A DNA stretch of 64,000 bases from Saprospiraceae bacterium UBA6168 (lineage in GTDB: Bacteria > Bacteroidota > Bacteroidia > Chitinophagales > Saprospiraceae). Where the stretch lies: the NCBI GenBank assembly GCA_002435785.1, contig DIUC01000023.1:79571-143570 (forward strand), in the 5' to 3' direction. Under the pieces are notes generated by a model. It had not been told where the DNA came from, searched no databases, and worked only from the letters and a program-made list of their open reading frames with translations. The position numbers were made by a program, and so were the translations under genes. Positions 53,117 through 61,492 of this stretch are shown here, piece after piece. The number at the start of each line of letters is the position of its first letter. Within the stretch, counting starts at the first letter, position 1.

Positions 53117-54718
53117 TCACATCTTGTTTGCACCAGAAAAAAGCCTGCTCCAGTTGATGCCATTTCCTATGCTGCCATTTTTCGTGGAAAACCAAATGAA
53201 CAGCGGCTTGCCCACGATATGGTCTTCCGGCACGAAGCCCCATACCCGGCTGTCCTCGGAGTTGTGGCGGTTGTCGCCCATCATCCAATAGTAGTTCATC
53301 TTGAAGGTGTAGCTGGTGGCTTCTTGGCCATTGATGAAGATTTTGCCATCCTTCTGCTCCAATTTATTGCCTTCATAAACGCCAATCACCCTTTTGTACA
53401 ACGCAATGCTCTGTGGGTTGATGGCGACGGTAGCTCCATTTTTCGGGATATAAACGGGGCCGTAGTTGTCGTTGGTCCAATTGCCAAAGTTGACGGGGTC
53501 GTGCGGGAAGTACTTATTGCCACCGAGTTTATCCATTGGGTAAAAATCAACTTTTATGGCCGGGTCCATCGCTTTTATTTTCTCAGCTTGCTCATTGTCG
53601 AGAAAATAGATTCCCTCATTGATGTACGCCTCTTGGGTATTGACGCCAATTTCATCCAATTTTTCCCTGTTCAGTGGACCAGTCGGAGAAACCACCGTGT
53701 ACAGGAATTGCATGTGCTTTGGGTTCTGTGCGGGAGCGCCGTTGATGACCACCTGTCGGTCAACCACCTTGAGGCTGTCCCCCGGCATACCGATGCACCG
53801 CTTTATATAGTGGTCTTTTTTGTCAATGGGGCGCACCACCAAGTCGGCGTTTCCGGTCTTGATTTGCAGGAAACGCTGCATCTGCTGGGGGTCGCCACCA
53901 GCACCCCTGCGGTAGTCGTGTATGGTCCAAGTCCGTTCGGGGAAAACATAAACGCTGTCTCCTTCGGGATAATTGAAAACGACGGGGTCGTACCGTTCCA
54001 CCTCATTGATGGCGGGGAGCCGGTAGAACGGCAGGTTCGGCTTGGAGATGTAGCTTTCGGCGTCCACGAACGGCAAGCGGTTGTGCAGCAACGGGAACAT
54101 CAGCACAGTCTTCGGGGTACGTATGCCGTAGTGCGCTTTGCTCACGAACAAGAAGTCGCCGACCTTCAACGAACCCTCCATCGAGGAGGTGGGTATCACG
54201 TAGGCTTCGATGAGGAACATGCGGATGAAAGCAGCCGCAAACACTGCAAAAACAATGGCCTCGGTCCACTCACGGGCTGGGTTTTTGGCGTAGGGGTTCT
54301 GGCGGTTCAGCTTCTGGAGTTCCCGGGTGTTGTTGCTTTTTTGTGCCTCCAATATTTTGTTCCGGTACTCCTTTTCTGCCTCCAAGGTAGGGCCGAGGTA
54401 CTTGTCGTCCTTGTTTTTTCCAATGGAATAAAAGATGGCTGGCGCAAAAATCACCGCCAAGGCCGAATGCACGAACTTGTATTTTCCGAAGGAGCGCACC
54501 ATGTCCACGCACAGTCCGACGTAGATGAACAAATTGACGATTGGGAAAAGCAGCCAAAGCGCATGGCTGGGCTTTTGGCCGACCAGCTTGCACATTTCAA
54601 CGAAATTTACGCCGGGAATCAGTGCTTTTTTGCCGTCAACGCCTGCTTTTTCAAACAGCTTCATCATCGTGATGCTGAACAGGATATAGGTGATAATCAG
54701 GAAAATCAGAATTTCCAT
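53117..54718 (-). CDS. lepB: Signal peptidase I
   Basis: 533 residues, long as is usual in Bacteroidetes. It cleaves Sec and Tat signal peptides at the outer face of the inner membrane. Catalytic Ser179 lies in YVIPTSSMEGSL and the general-base Lys306 in DHYIKRCIGMPGDSL; the box E motif is MMGDNRHNSEDSR and box G is FVPEDHIVGKP. There are two or three N-terminal hydrophobic segments (residues 2-18, 53-71, 83-99) and another at 154-170 just before the catalytic Ser. A large insert separates the Ser and Lys boxes. It has its own promoter and terminator. Confidence 0.95.
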   Translation of the reverse strand: MEILIFLIITYILFSITMMKLFEKAGVDGKKALIPGVNFVEMCKLVGQKPSHALWLLFPIVNLFIYVGLCVDMVRSFGKYKFVHSALAVIFAPAIFYSIGKNKDDKYLGPTLEAEKEYRNKILEAQKSNNTRELQKLNRQNPYAKNPAREWTEAIVFAVFAAAFIRMFLIEAYVIPTSSMEGSLKVGDFLFVSKAHYGIRTPKTVLMFPLLHNRLPFVDAESYISKPNLPFYRLPAINEVERYDPVVFNYPEGDSVYVFPERTWTIHDYRRGAGGDPQQMQRFLQIKTGNADLVVRPIDKKDHYIKRCIGMPGDSLKVVDRQVVINGAPAQNPKHMQFLYTVVSPTGPLNREKLDEIGVNTQEAYINEGIYFLDNEQAEKIKAMDPAIKVDFYPMDKLGGNKYFPHDPVNFGNWTNDNYGPVYIPKNGATVAINPQSIALYKRVIGVYEGNKLEQKDGKIFINGQEATSYTFKMNYYWMMGDNRHNSEDSRVWGFVPEDHIVGKPLFIWFSTKNGSIGNGINWSRLFSGANKM

Positions 54719-54783
54719 AAATTGAAAGGAAAGGGTAAAAAGATAATTGAGAAAAAAGGCGCTCAGGCGCTTGTTACGGGCGG

Positions 54784-54812
54784 CAAAGATAACCCAAAAT
54801 ACAAGCTGCCAA
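54784..54812 (-). promoter_or_regulatory. Promoter for lepB
   Basis: Minus strand TTG (54810-54812), 18 bp, TATCTTTG (54784-54791). Leader about 59 nt. Confidence 0.5.
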
Positions 54813-54839
54813 TTGGAAAGTAATGACTAATTCAACCCA

Positions 54840-55202
54840 TCATTCGACGAAGCCCTCCACGTAGAGCTTCTCGCCCTTTTTTTGGTGGTTGAAGTACACC
54901 GTGACTTTTTTATAAAAATACCCTTGTTTTCGGGCATCGAACACCACTTTCACGAAGCCTTCTTCCCCAGGCAGGATGGGCGTTTCCGTCCATTCGGTGG
55001 CGGTGCAGCCGCAGACGGAGCGGACATTGTCCACCAGCAAAGGAGCGTCCCCGGTATTCTTGAAAACGAATTCATGGGGAGAGGGTACATTGAGCTTTAA
55101 GTCACCGAAATCGTGCGAGGTAGCCGAAACCCAAACAAAGTTAGGTGCAGTGCTTATTAGCGACTGAAAAAGGAATAGGAAAGGATACAAAATGGTCAGC
55201 AT
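54840..55202 (-). CDS. DUF1573 exported protein
   Basis: 120 residues from the ATG at 55202, which opens a signal-like helix (MLTILYPFLFLFQSLISTA). One DUF1573/ASH-type Ig domain: HDFGDLKLNVPSPHEFVFKN, then the typical VRSVCGCTATEWTETPILPG and a final strand pair (VTVYFNHQKKGEKLYVEGFV). Family knowledge: periplasmic Ig-like domain, function undefined. It is 90 bp downstream of the DUF2452 gene on the same strand, so they may be co-transcribed. Confidence 0.88.
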   Translation of the reverse strand: MLTILYPFLFLFQSLISTAPNFVWVSATSHDFGDLKLNVPSPHEFVFKNTGDAPLLVDNVRSVCGCTATEWTETPILPGEEGFVKVVFDARKQGYFYKKVTVYFNHQKKGEKLYVEGFVE

Positions 55203-55292
55203 GGCAATGTAAATTGTGAATAATGAATCCTTGACTGACCGATAGGAAGTTTGGAACACCGAATCTGGCACTCCCTATCCTTCAATCATCCA

Positions 55293-55745
55293 TTATTTGG
55301 TAGCAATGATGTCCCAAGTATGGTCGGCTAGCAGCTTTACCGTGGCTTGGAAGGCCGCTTTGGAGGAGCGTCCCCATTCCTCCGGGGCTACCATTGAGAG
55401 GAACTCGCTGCCGTCAGGCCGGGTGTAAAGGTGGTAAACATGGCTGATGAGCGGTTTGAAATTCATGCCTACCTTGTAAATGCGCTCCGAAATCTCCACC
55501 CTTTTTTGAATTTCCTGCGCTTGCGAAGCCAATAGTTCCACCTGTTTGCGAATCTGGGCAAGCTGCATGTCCGTCTGCTCATACATGGCGGCTACTGCCA
55601 ATCCCGTCACTTTGCCCCTGTCAATGGGCTTGATGACGGCGCCCCCCACCGTATGGGCGTAGGGCAAATTATGTGGCGATGCCGTCACGTTCTTTTCATC
55701 AATGGGGTTCACAAAATCTTTCTTCATGTTGTCAAAAAATTTCAA
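55293..55745 (-). CDS. DUF2452 protein
   Basis: 150 residues, a full-length single-domain DUF2452 member: NPIDEKNVTASPHNLPYAHT, GAVIKPIDRGKVTGLAV, a helical centre MQLAQIRKQVELLASQAQEI, then HVYHLYTRPDGSEFLSMVAP and EEWG. No signal peptide, so cytoplasmic. The function of the family is unknown. A second Met six residues in (55727) could be the true start. Confidence 0.88.
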   Translation of the reverse strand: MKFFDNMKKDFVNPIDEKNVTASPHNLPYAHTVGGAVIKPIDRGKVTGLAVAAMYEQTDMQLAQIRKQVELLASQAQEIQKRVEISERIYKVGMNFKPLISHVYHLYTRPDGSEFLSMVAPEEWGRSSKAAFQATVKLLADHTWDIIATK

Positions 55746-55815
55746 GGTTGTGGTTTTTAAGATAACCCTGCTGAAACCCTTGAAACTCGAAACGGTTGAA
55801 AAGTTGGGCCTCCTA

Positions 55816-56802
55816 CTACTTTAGGTCAAATTTGCCAGTGCCAGCCAAATGGCCTTTGTTATAGACCTCAACCGTGTATTTACCTTTGTTAAATGCGCCG
55901 AGATTAGGGTCCCAAGTGAAGCAAATGTCCGTGACATCCTGGTTGTAGTCGTACTCCTTCATGTAGGTGTAGCGTATTTCCTCACCGGTTTCTTTGCTGA
56001 AAAACGTACCGGCACCCAGCTCGTCAATGGCCATTGTTTCCCCAACAGGGTTGAGGATGCGGATGTAAAATGCTTCCGGGCCGGGCTTGGCGATTTTGTT
56101 TTCAGTGGTGCGGATGCAGACTTTGAGTTGGTCTACGTTTTTGGCGTATTTTTTCTTGACGGTTTTGCCACTGTTGCGCTCCTTGAGTGGGGTCACGTCC
56201 ACTTTGTCAATTTTGATGACGGAGGCAAGGTTTACCTTCTCCGTTAGTTTCGTCTTATCGTCAGCAAGTTGTTGTTTTTCAGCCGACAAGGCTGATTTTT
56301 CTCCTTCGAGGAGGCTGCTGCGAACGTTGGCACTGTCCAAGGTTGCACTCAGGTTGCGGGTTCGTTCGGAAAGTAGGTCACGTTCCCCTTTCAGGTTGTC
56401 AATTTCGGCCTTCATCCGGTCAATTTCGGCGACGTAACCTGCCACTTGGCTGCGCATGTTTTTCATTTCGGCCATTGCCCTGCCATTTTCGTTCCCATTG
56501 CGGAGCAGCCCCTCAATCTTGTTTTTTTGCTGCTTTAGCTCTTCTTTTTGCTGGTCAATGATGGCGTTCAATTCTTCGTTGCTGCCACGCATTTCCTCCA
56601 GTTCCGACAGGGCCTCTTGGTATTGTTTCTCAAGTTCGATTTTCAGTTTGTCGGCTTCCGCCAATTTGGTGGAATGCGTGTCCATCTGAGAATCCTGCTT
56701 GTACTTGTTGCAGAGCAGCGCCCCATTCGTGACCAAAAGGGTGACGATGACGATGCCTGCAATAATCAGGAGCCGTTGTTGAGAGGAATTATTTGTTGCC
56801 AT
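55816..56802 (-). CDS. Membrane-anchored coiled-coil protein
   Basis: 328 residues. One N-terminal membrane helix (LLIIAGIVIVTLLVTNGALL, residues 11-30), then a long coiled coil to about residue 190, rich in Lys, Glu and Leu heptads (ELEEMRGSNEELNAIIDQQK). The C-terminal 120 residues form a beta domain (VCIRTTENKIAKPGPEAFYI, AGTFFSKETGEEI, CFTWDPNLGAFNKGKYTVEV). The layout is common in Bacteroidetes, without known function. It is divergent from the exonuclease gene; a TAnnTTTG match lies at 56920-56927 (minus), without a well-placed -33 element. Confidence 0.85.
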   Translation of the reverse strand: MATNNSSQQRLLIIAGIVIVTLLVTNGALLCNKYKQDSQMDTHSTKLAEADKLKIELEKQYQEALSELEEMRGSNEELNAIIDQQKEELKQQKNKIEGLLRNGNENGRAMAEMKNMRSQVAGYVAEIDRMKAEIDNLKGERDLLSERTRNLSATLDSANVRSSLLEGEKSALSAEKQQLADDKTKLTEKVNLASVIKIDKVDVTPLKERNSGKTVKKKYAKNVDQLKVCIRTTENKIAKPGPEAFYIRILNPVGETMAIDELGAGTFFSKETGEEIRYTYMKEYDYNQDVTDICFTWDPNLGAFNKGKYTVEVYNKGHLAGTGKFDLK

Positions 56803-57003
56803 AGTTTTATACCGATTTTAATAGCGTTTTTGAAAATAGTGTGGTCAAGCTGCTGGTAATCAATTTGTTGGCTTGGACTAAGGTCGTTGGAAAAACCAAT
56901 TTTTAATCCCGATTTCCCGCAAAGTTAGCACAAATGCCCATCCATTTGACCCCAAAGGATTTCTTCTAAATACCTACCTTCGCCGCAACGAAAAAAGCAA
57001 GTA

Positions 57004-57744
57004 ATGATTGAATCCATTGACATCGCAAATATCCTTTTCCTTGACGTAGAATGTGTCTCTGCTCAGCCCTCTTACGATGACTTGGACGAAACGTTCCAAG
57101 AGCTGTGGGCCATCAAGTCCAAAAGTGTGCTGAGAAGAGAGGCTTCCGGCGAGGAAATTGAACAAGCCTACCAAGACAAAGCGGCCATTTATGCGGAGTT
57201 TGGCAAAATCATCTGCATCTCCGTCGGTATAGTCGTCAGGGATGCCGACCAAACGCTGAAGGTGCGCCTGAAATCCTTCTCCCACCTCGACGAAAAACAG
57301 TTGCTAAAGGACTTTTGTGGCTTGCTCAACCAGCACTACAAAGACCCCAAGAAGCACTATCTATGTGGCCACAACATCAAGGAATTTGACATCCCCTATA
57401 TTTGCAGGAGGCTGGTAATCAACCAGTTGGAGTTTCCGGCACTGCTTCAGGTCAGCGGCAAAAAACCTTGGGACATTGCCTACCTCCTCGATACGATGGA
57501 GCTATGGAAATTCGGTGACTACAAGGCTTATACCTCCCTAAAACTCCTTGCCGCCGTGCTCGGATTTCCCTCGCCAAAGGACGATATTGACGGCAGGGAC
57601 GTGGGACGGGTGTATTGGGAGGAACAGGACATTGACCGAATTTCGCTCTACTGCGAAAAAGACGTTTTGGCCACCGTGCAGCTTTTCCTGCGTTTCCGAA
57701 GGATGCCGATTTTGACGGCAGAACAGGTACACCATGTGCGATGA
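57004..57744 (+). CDS. Predicted PolB-like 3'-5' exonuclease (DEDDy)
   Basis: 246 residues. The three exonuclease motifs are visible: Exo I with Asp14 and Glu16 (LFLDVEC), Exo II with Asp129 (CGHNIKEFDIPYICRR), and Exo III (YCEKDVLATVQLFLR) with its Tyr and Asp. It matches the stand-alone DNA_pol_B_exo2 family, related to the proofreading domain of family B polymerases but with no polymerase domain. Cytoplasmic. Probably DNA repair or RNA/DNA trimming; the substrate is unknown. Confidence 0.9.
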   Translation: MIESIDIANILFLDVECVSAQPSYDDLDETFQELWAIKSKSVLRREASGEEIEQAYQDKAAIYAEFGKIICISVGIVVRDADQTLKVRLKSFSHLDEKQLLKDFCGLLNQHYKDPKKHYLCGHNIKEFDIPYICRRLVINQLEFPALLQVSGKKPWDIAYLLDTMELWKFGDYKAYTSLKLLAAVLGFPSPKDDIDGRDVGRVYWEEQDIDRISLYCEKDVLATVQLFLRFRRMPILTAEQVHHVR

Positions 57745-57747
57745 TTG

Positions 57748-57823
57748 TGGTCGGCCAATTTATTGGGCTGACCGTGGGGCACATTGGTAAAAATCGGCCT
57801 ACCCAATAAATTGAGTGGCCACC
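57748..57823. repeat. CCAATTTATTGGG palindromic repeat, copy 1
   Basis: Left arm TGGTCGGCCAATTTATTGGG (57748-57767), right arm CCCAATAAATTGAGTGGCCA (57802-57821). It lies directly after the stop of the phosphopantetheinyl transferase gene and after the exonuclease gene. Same family as 58489-58554. Confidence 0.8.
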
Positions 57824-57825
57824 AT

Positions 57826-58464
57826 CTACAGGCACCAAACCAGCACGTAATCTTCCATTTTTTCAAAAAAAACATCAAAGGCCCATTGCCTCTCGTCCTT
57901 GTCAATTTTTCCAGCAGTTTTTCCTATTGGCTGATAACCAAATGGTTGGATAAAAATATGCTCCCGAAAATCCAATTGCCGCCGACCGTGCGCCTTGTAA
58001 AGCGCTTCTTTTGCGCCCCAATAAAAATGTAGGTGCTCCAGCCGGGTTTCGGGCTTCAAGCTCCCCAATTCTTCTGCGCTCAAGAACTTGTGCGCCAGCA
58101 CCTCGATTTTCGGGACGATTCGCTGGATGTCAATGCCGGTCGGCGCATTTGCCAAAATGACAGCAACTAACTCGTGCGAGTGGCTGAACGAAAGGTGGAA
58201 TGGCGTGCCCCAAATATGCGGTTTACCAAACTCATCCTTCAGCACGGGCACCCGGTCCTCATAGCCTGATGAAAGCAGCATTTCGTGCACCAAGTACCTG
58301 CTGGCCAGCCACTCCAATCGGCGGCGACCTTTCAGTTTGGTGAGTTCTTCTTGTTCAACCAACTGCAAATCAAGGGCTTGCATAAAAAAAGCCTCCGGCT
58401 CTTCCATTCGCCAGATACCCATTACTGCACCACCTTCCAACGATTTTTTTACCAAAAGCCCCAT
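57826..58464 (-). CDS. 4'-phosphopantetheinyl transferase superfamily protein
   Basis: 212 residues, Sfp/AcpT size. It transfers phosphopantetheine from CoA to a carrier-protein serine. Motifs: HLSFSHSHELVAVILA, the Mg-binding TGIDIQRI (Asp112) and FYWGAKEALYKAHG (Trp149, Lys152-Glu153). No carrier protein or synthase gene lies nearby, so it may be the general acyl-carrier-protein activator or serve a distant pathway. The gene is flanked on both sides by copies of one palindromic repeat. Confidence 0.92.
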   Translation of the reverse strand: MGLLVKKSLEGGAVMGIWRMEEPEAFFMQALDLQLVEQEELTKLKGRRRLEWLASRYLVHEMLLSSGYEDRVPVLKDEFGKPHIWGTPFHLSFSHSHELVAVILANAPTGIDIQRIVPKIEVLAHKFLSAEELGSLKPETRLEHLHFYWGAKEALYKAHGRRQLDFREHIFIQPFGYQPIGKTAGKIDKDERQWAFDVFFEKMEDYVLVWCL

Positions 58465-58488
58465 GAATTGTTTGACATTTGCCCCTTA

Positions 58489-58554
58489 TGGCCGCCCAAT
58501 TTATTGGGCAGGTCATGCTTTGTGAACGGGCCTGCCCAATTAATTGGGTGGCCA
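58489..58554. repeat. CCAATTTATTGGG palindromic repeat, copy 2
   Basis: Left arm TGGCCGCCCAATTTATTGGG then CAGG (58489-58512), right arm CCTGCCCAATTAATTGGGTG then GCCA (58531-58554), loop 18 nt. It lies between the divergent transferase and WD40 genes, so it must sit in or near both promoters. Confidence 0.8.
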
Positions 58555-58601
58555 CAAACTGGTTTGTTTCACAAATAACGCAAACCACTACCACACCGCC
58601 A

Positions 58602-59501
58602 ATGCAAGTCACCAAAACCGCCCAACTCACTGGCCACAATGCTGCCATTTTCGCACTCATCGCAGGCACCGACGAGCAACACGTGCTCACTGGCGCTGGT
58701 GACGGCTGGGTCGTGCTGTGGGACTTGGCCGCCCCTGATTTGGGCAAGCTCTTGGCAAAAGTGGAAGTGCAGGTTTTTTCGCTTTGTTTGCTGAAAAATG
58801 TGCAAAAGATAGTGGCTGGCAACATGGACGGTGGCGTACATTGGATTGACCTGAACGACCCGACGGCCACCAAAAACATCGCCCACCACCAACGTGGCGT
58901 GTACGACATCAGGGCGGTTGGAGACCATGTTTTTTCTGCGGGTGGCGATGGAAAACTTAGCCGCTGGTCAATCGCCGAAATGCGCCCCACCGAAAGCTAT
59001 CAGCTTGCCAATCAAGCACTTAGGTGCATTGACTACTGTGAAATGCGCCAAGAGCTTGCCGTCGGTGGCAGCGATGGGGCCATCTACTTTTTGGATGCCA
59101 CGACCCTCGAGCTTCGCCATACCATCCGGCCAGCCCACGGCAGTTCCGTCTTTTCATTACGCTATTCGCCCGATGGCAAAAAGCTGTTGAGCGGTGGCCG
59201 GGATGCACATTTGAAGGTCTGGGAACTGAGTGATGACTTCAAGCAAATCAGCTCGCAGCCAGCGCATTGGTTCACCATCAATAGCATCGTATTCAGCCCG
59301 GACGGTCGCCATTTTGCCACCGGCAGCCGTGACAAGACGATAAAGATTTGGAATGCTGAAAATTTTGAACTGGAAAAAGTGCTGGAAGGTGGCAGGGACG
59401 GCGGCCATTTCAACTCGGTGAACAAGGTGCTTTGGCTCCCAATTGGACTGGTTTCGTGCAGCGATGACCGAACAGCAATGCTGTGGAAAGTGAAAAAATG
59501 A
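58602..59501 (+). CDS. WD40 repeat protein
   Basis: 299 residues from the ATG at 58602 (MQVTKTAQLTGHNAAIFALI); an upstream frame through the palindromic repeat is not credible as protein. About seven WD40 repeats, enough for one propeller: GAGDGWVVLWDL, AGNMDGGVHWIDL, SAGGDGKLSRWSI, GGSDGAIYFLDA, SGGRDAHLKVWEL, TGSRDKTIKIWNA and CSDDRTAMLWKV. No signal peptide, so cytoplasmic. WD40 propellers are protein-binding platforms; the partner is unknown. Confidence 0.92.
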   Translation: MQVTKTAQLTGHNAAIFALIAGTDEQHVLTGAGDGWVVLWDLAAPDLGKLLAKVEVQVFSLCLLKNVQKIVAGNMDGGVHWIDLNDPTATKNIAHHQRGVYDIRAVGDHVFSAGGDGKLSRWSIAEMRPTESYQLANQALRCIDYCEMRQELAVGGSDGAIYFLDATTLELRHTIRPAHGSSVFSLRYSPDGKKLLSGGRDAHLKVWELSDDFKQISSQPAHWFTINSIVFSPDGRHFATGSRDKTIKIWNAENFELEKVLEGGRDGGHFNSVNKVLWLPIGLVSCSDDRTAMLWKVKK

Positions 59502-59658
59502 GCGATGGACTTGCTCCAAAAGAAAAATAGCAAAGCAGCAGCGAAGAGTCGAAGTAACACCGGGTTCGTTTACCTGGGGCTGCTGCCCGCTATGTTTCGA
59601 GCGTTTTTGGTTTTAAAAAAAGAGAGCGTGGTTTGCTTTGCTTTAGATTTTTTGTTGC

Positions 59659-60261
59659 CTAAATCCGCTTGGTGGGTATTCGATAGCCAAAGCAGAGTGC
59701 GAAACCATTGATAGTATAACCCCAACTTTTGCCCGGATTTGGGCTTAATTTAAAATCGTCTTTGGTAGTTGTTCGGTAGTAAAGACTGGGCACCAACTCA
59801 AGGCCAACATACCATTTAGAAGTTTTGTTAAAAACAATACCCACAGGAACCCCAATGCCTAACTCCAATATTTCTGTTTTTGGAATTACAAATACCAGAG
59901 AATCAGGAATGTGCCCTCGTATGGTTTCTCTAACACCGTAAATTTCCACTCCTCCAAATAATTGCGAATTTTTAGTCGGTGGTATCCGCTTTTCCACACC
60001 AATTGCAGCGATGTTTTTTGAAGTATTATAGATTAAATCTTTACTCCGCTGATAGTAATCGTCGCTCGCAACCCCAATTTTTGCACGCCAGAATTTATCT
60101 TGGTTCGACTTGAAATTGAGCTTGTAATAGGCATTTAATGCTCGTATTCCATGTTGCATGTCCAAGCTCAATTGAAATTCCTGCTTCCGCACAAAATCCT
60201 GAGCCTTTGTGGTTCCAATAAAGAGTGTGAAAAAACTGAGCAGTAAAAGAGGGTTTTTCAT
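59659..60261 (-). CDS. Secreted outer-membrane-like protein, duplicate A
   Basis: 200 residues from the ATG at 60261, which opens a signal peptide (MKNPLLLLSFFTLFIGTTKA). The mature part has strand-like blocks (FQLSLDMQHGIRALNAYYKL, FGGVEIYGVRE, LELGIGVPVGIVFN, WYVGLELVPSLYYR) and ends GFALCFGYRIPTKRI. It resembles small beta-barrel proteins. Paralogue of the product of 60540-61142, with the same length and the same last nine residues. Function unknown. Confidence 0.75.
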   Translation of the reverse strand: MKNPLLLLSFFTLFIGTTKAQDFVRKQEFQLSLDMQHGIRALNAYYKLNFKSNQDKFWRAKIGVASDDYYQRSKDLIYNTSKNIAAIGVEKRIPPTKNSQLFGGVEIYGVRETIRGHIPDSLVFVIPKTEILELGIGVPVGIVFNKTSKWYVGLELVPSLYYRTTTKDDFKLSPNPGKSWGYTINGFALCFGYRIPTKRI

Positions 60262-60539
60262 GTTGAAAAGGATTTTAGGTAAACAATAAGCCTTGGTAAA
60301 AAGTAGTGTGGACTTGTAAGCTCTAAAAAAATCACTCATCCGCAAGCGCTACATGTTCAGTGATGGGCAATTGGGTCAAATGAAAAAATGAATTCCTGTA
60401 CACTGCGGGCAAAGGAATTGCATAGCACATCTCTGCGCTTTTTTGGTTCGTTTGCCAAGGGCTGCTGCCCACTAAATTTCAAGTATTTGTGGTTTTAAAA
60501 AAGAGAGCGTAGTTTGCTTTGCTTTAGATTATTTGTTGC

Positions 60540-61142
60540 CTAAATCCGCTTGGTGGGTATTCGATAGCCAAAACCAATTGCATAGCTGTTGAAACCTGAA
60601 TTGATGGTGCTGCCGCCACCATTGTAAATCCCGAAATCATCTTTGATGGTCTGCTGGAAACTGACCATTGGGAGGGCTTCCACGCTCACGAACCATTCAG
60701 CGGAAGTGTTGAAAATAATTCCTATCGGAAAACCGACCCCGGCAGCCCAATTTGACGATGCCAAGTGCTTGTTCAAGACCTGCTGCCTGGACCTGTCAAT
60801 TATGCCAAATGGCTCAACCCCAAGAACGAGTTGCGACTTCCTTATCAGTGGTAGTCTCCCTTCAAACCCAAGGCCAACTGACACTTGGTTTTGGCTCAGG
60901 AATAGTGTGCTGTTGTCCCTAATCAGTAGGTCGCTATAATGCCCTAGCCTCGCCCGCCAGTATTTGTTTTCTTTGTTTTTAAACTGAAGTTTGTAGTAGG
61001 CATTTCGATAATGCAGGCCTTCAAAGGCATCCAAGCTCAAAACGAATTCTTGCAGTCGAGGCACTTGCTGTGATTTCCCCTCCGTGCAAAACCAAAGTGA
61101 AATCAACAGGGTCAGAGAAGTAAGGATTACTTGCTTTTTCAT
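60540..61142 (-). CDS. Secreted outer-membrane-like protein, duplicate B
   Basis: 200 residues from the ATG at 61142 (MKKQVILTSLTLLISLWFC then a cleavage region EGKSQQ). Shared blocks with duplicate A: QEFVLSLDAFEGLHYRNAYY, FWRAK/YWRAR, GVGFPIGIIFNTSAEWFVSV and the ending GFGYRIPTKRI. Identity is about 35-40% by eye, so the duplication is old in the coding part. Function unknown. Confidence 0.75.
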   Translation of the reverse strand: MKKQVILTSLTLLISLWFCTEGKSQQVPRLQEFVLSLDAFEGLHYRNAYYKLQFKNKENKYWRARLGHYSDLLIRDNSTLFLSQNQVSVGLGFEGRLPLIRKSQLVLGVEPFGIIDRSRQQVLNKHLASSNWAAGVGFPIGIIFNTSAEWFVSVEALPMVSFQQTIKDDFGIYNGGGSTINSGFNSYAIGFGYRIPTKRI

Positions 61143-61492
61143 AAAAGTTAGGATTTTAGGTGAACAATAAGTTGTTTTGGAAAAAAGGAGTATGGACTTG
61201 CAAACGTCCAAATAAATTCGCTCATCTGCAAGTGCCACACTTTTAACAACTGGCAATGGGGCTAAATGAAAAAATGAATTCCTGTTCACTGCGGCAAAGA
61301 AACTGCGTGGCATACCTTTGTGCAATAGTCGGTATCGGTGGCATGGAGCGTTTATGCCTACTTTAACCGAATACTATCCTTTTTGAGTAAATGTTAAATG
61401 CGGCGTTTTTTTGCAAACCGCTCATTTTCAACCATTTGCAAAAACTGTTAAAAAGCGGCAAGGCGAAACGTTAAACCAATTTAACCTTTAGT

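Larger units (their letters stand above)
59564..61316 (-). repeat. Tandem segmental duplication (two units of about 870 bp)
   Basis: Bases about 59564-60435 and 60445-61316 are related along their whole length: the downstream spacer (GTTTGCTTTGCTTTAGATT), the gene, the upstream spacer (ATGAAAAAATGAATTCCTGT) all recur. Non-coding parts and gene ends are the best conserved. The remaining 61317-61492 holds no gene. Confidence 0.8.
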
